This document shows, in pieces, positions 62,336 to 64,000 of a stretch of 64,000 nucleotides of DNA (positions are counted from its first letter, which is position 1; the number at the start of each line of letters is the position of its first letter). The notes under the pieces were generated by a model. The model saw only the letters and a program-made list of their open reading frames with translations, did not search any database and was not told where the DNA came from. A program made the position numbers and the translations under genes. Source of the stretch: Streptomyces inhibens (GTDB lineage: Bacteria; Actinomycetota; Actinomycetes; Streptomycetales; Streptomycetaceae); NCBI RefSeq assembly GCF_003389455.1, contig NZ_QUAC01000014.1, forward strand, positions 62,001 to 126,000, given 5' to 3'.

Positions 62336-63244
62336 TCACGCGCAGCCGGTCCGGGTGGCGAGCACGGTGGCCAGGGCGCACGGCGCGAGCAGCAGCCCAA
62401 AGGCGGCGCCGTAGCCGACGGCGTCGGTCGAGCCGGCGCCCAGGCAGGCGTTGAACAAGGCGGAGGAGACGCCCAACACCATCATCTGGCCCAGATTCTG
62501 GGTTGTCTGCATCGCGCTGCTGGCATAGCCCTGACAGCCGGGCGGGCTATGGGTGAGTGACAGCACTGTGAGGGAAGGGGCGTACATACCCATGCCGACG
62601 GCCGCGACGGCCATGGCCGATGCGGCGGTGTACGCGGGCGTTGAGGGAAGCGTCCCGGCGACCGCGAGCGCCACTGCCACCGCCTGCACCAGCGCACCGG
62701 CCACGACCAGGCGGTGCCGGGGGCAGTGCTCCAGTAGCCGCCCCTGCACCAAGGAGGAGCCTGCCCAGGCCACGGCAGCACCCGTGAAGGCCAGGTCGAT
62801 CACCATGGGAGGCGCGTCCCGTTCGGTGGCCAACAACAGGGGCACGTACGCCTCCAGCGTGAAGAACACCCCTGAACCCAGGCCGCGCAGCAGAACTGTG
62901 GCCGGCAGGCCGTGTGCGGCACGCCAGGTGCCCGGCGGTAGCAGCCGTGACGCGAACGCCGCCAGCAAGGCGAACCCGCCCGCGGTGAACAGCAGGTGGC
63001 GCATGTTCCAGCCCGAGACGCCGTACTGCCCCAACGCCGCACCCAGGCTTACGGCTGTCGCAACCATCAGCGCAGGGCGCGGCGGCCTGTCTTCCGACGG
63101 GGCGGGGGCGGCCGCCCAGGAAGGGCTGAACTCCATCACCCGCTGCCGTATGCCGGCCGTCATGGCCGCTGCTGCCTTGGCTGTTCTCTGTCTCTCCGGA
63201 TGCACCACCGACTTCCCGCCTGAGCAGCAAAAGCGGCTGGACAA
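62336..63244 (-). pseudogene. MFS transporter, N-terminally truncated
   Basis: The frame contains about eight hydrophobic helices of a major-facilitator transporter (MRHLLFTAGGFALLAAFASR; LVVAGALVQAVAVALAVAGT; AAVGMGMYAPSLTVLSL; GYGAAFGLLLAPCALATVLA) to a stop at 62336. The first ~45 residues are not transporter-like, and the N-terminal half of the family's 12-14 helices with its motif A is missing. It is a 5'-deleted relic unlikely to transport. It overlaps a lipoprotein-like frame on the other strand. Confidence 0.7.
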
Positions 63245-63413
63245 AGCCGCCGGAGCCGCCGGCTTGGCCGCCGCTGGCGCGGCACACGTATGACGCCATC
63301 GCGCCCGCCGTCGACCACATCAAGCAGGGCCGGCCCCCGCAGACCCTCCCCCAGGCGGTCGTCGATGACGCGGTCGCCTCCGCCCCCTCAGCCACCCTCG
63401 CGGGCAAGAGCTG
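63150..63413 (+). pseudogene. Possible frameshifted small lipoprotein
   Basis: ATG at 63150 opens MPAVMAAAALAVLCLSGCTT, with a lipobox LSGC, and continues DFPPEQQKRLDKAAGAAGLA. It stops at 63293 in frame, but the next frame carries on with TYDAIAPAVDHIKQGRPPQT to a stop at 63413, coding-like in composition. A one-base shift near 63285 would join both into a ~87-residue lipoprotein. It overlaps the 5' part of the antisense MFS relic. Confidence 0.4.
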
Positions 63414-63487
63414 ACCCCGCCCCGCCCGCGGGGGCTACATCCGCCCCCGCCCGAGCCACTTCGACCGCAGCAGGAGGCGAGAGAGGA

Positions 63488-63790
63488 ATGCGCGTTGCCG
63501 CCGACCACCAGGGCCCCTGCACCCTTGTCGGCCCGCTCTCGCATCGAGCTCATGGGAGGCAGCCTGTTGATGAGCCCCAGCCCCGGCATTCCACCAGCGC
63601 CCTCACACCGCCTCGCTGCTCTCCCGGAGGCGGCCGCGCTCGCCGCAGCCGCGCCCGTGGGGGTCCTAGAGGCCATCAACTTGGTCGTGCCCGACGGACT
63701 GCTGATCCCCAATTGCCGTTTGTGACGCCGAAGCTACGGCCGCGGCCGGCCTGACCATCGGCGCGTACGACTCAAGGCCCGATGTTTGGG
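63488..63790 (+). pseudogene. Uma2-family endonuclease remnant
   Basis: A frame reads RIELMGGSLLMSPSPGIPPA, then VLEAINLVVPDGLLIPN, the strand pattern of Uma2/DUF820 nucleases (I-E-L-x-G-G, and the P-D-G-L-L-I-P-D box with its catalytic Asp changed or shifted). A frameshift at ~63712 leads to AVCDAEATAAAGLTIGAYDS in another frame. The remainder is missing. Such genes are abundant and often decayed. Confidence 0.6.
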
Positions 63791-64000
63791 AGTGCCGACG
63801 GTGCACCGGTGGACGCTTCAGTGTCGCGCAGACCCACGCAGTCCAGCGCCCAGAAGGTGTCGGAGTAGACCAGGGTGCCAGTCATCCAGGGTTCGTGTGC
63901 TGCCAGCCGGACTACCTGGAATGCAGGGCCCGGGATGCGTAGCGACGGCGAGCGGAAGCCCATTTTGTCGGCGCGTTCGAAGCCGCGCGTTGCGTAGTAG
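63772..64000 (-). CDS. GNAT acetyltransferase, C-terminal part
   Basis: The frame is open to the right edge, so the start lies outside. The visible ~75 residues (YYATRGFERADKMGFRSPSL, then FQVVRLAAHEPWMTGTLVYS, FWALDCVGLRD) match the C-terminus of a GNAT N-acetyltransferase with its Y-Y-x-x-x-G-F element. The end has a short variable tail (TEASTGAPSALPNIGP). Confidence 0.75.
   Translation of the reverse strand, partial: YYATRGFERADKMGFRSPSLRIPGPAFQVVRLAAHEPWMTGTLVYSDTFWALDCVGLRDTEASTGAPSALPNIGP

Noticed and set aside
1..64000. tRNA or rRNA genes
   Set aside because: No T-loop/anticodon pattern or rRNA stretch was recognised by eye; a tRNAscan-type search would be needed to be sure.

Overview
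The window reads as chromosomal DNA of a Streptomyces or a close relative. GC is very high, codons end in G or C, GTG and TTG starts are common, genes overlap by ATGA or GTGA junctions, and many proteins belong to streptomycete families (ECF sigma with ZAS anti-sigma, DUF305/DUF6153, DUF4345, Hsp18 and its regulator, DUF2267, DUF5959, IPT/TIG repeat proteins, family 2B encapsulin). I recognised no rRNA, tRNA or CRISPR array.

Left part (0-13 kb). A 5'-truncated TPR protein is followed by a tightly overlapping five-gene operon: ECF sigma factor, ZAS anti-sigma factor, ABC ATPase and two membrane proteins. Then come a GNAT enzyme, a YqcI/YcgG heme-oxygenase-like protein, a patatin and a secreted protein. 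A divergent TetR/DUF4345 pair shares a perfect inverted repeat with 17-bp arms. An aminoglycoside-adenylyltransferase-like protein and a Met/His-rich DUF6153-DUF305 pair close this part, which ends in a strong bidirectional terminator.

Centre-left (13-21.8 kb, mostly minus strand). The highlight is a two-gene operon of a family 2B encapsulin shell with an inserted cyclic-nucleotide-binding-like domain and a cysteine desulfurase carrying a long disordered N-terminus, the usual form of its cargo. A 20-residue ORF with a good RBS and a hairpin lie just upstream. A large membrane sulfatase/LTA-synthase-like protein, a histidine phosphatase, an alpha/beta hydrolase and a uracil-DNA-glycosylase-like protein follow.

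Centre (21.9-43.7 kb). A plus-strand cassette joins an amidohydrolase, a protein with an HExxE motif, a heptad-repeat protein and a 1028-residue membrane patatin, with several unrelated tandem repeats in and between the genes. Next are two tandem COG4705 membrane proteins facing an OmpR-type two-component system, with a PHO-box-like direct repeat before the first. A heat-shock island (Hsp18 regulator, Hsp20, two DUF2267 proteins) and a secreted/IPT-TIG repeat cluster with a broken beta-propeller gene follow.

Right part (43.7-64 kb). This is a decay zone. Remnants of Tn3, IS5 and IS481 transposases and of integrases lie among intact genes (DUF5959, GNAT, hydrolase plus excisionase-like HTH, vanadium haloperoxidase, SUMF1-like protein, WD40 protein, methyltransferase). 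Several host genes carry single lesions: a MerR regulator with an amber codon 7, a PAS-SpoIIE phosphatase with a frameshift, a broken alpha/beta hydrolase, a truncated MFS transporter, and broken lipoprotein and Uma2 genes. The window ends inside a GNAT gene.
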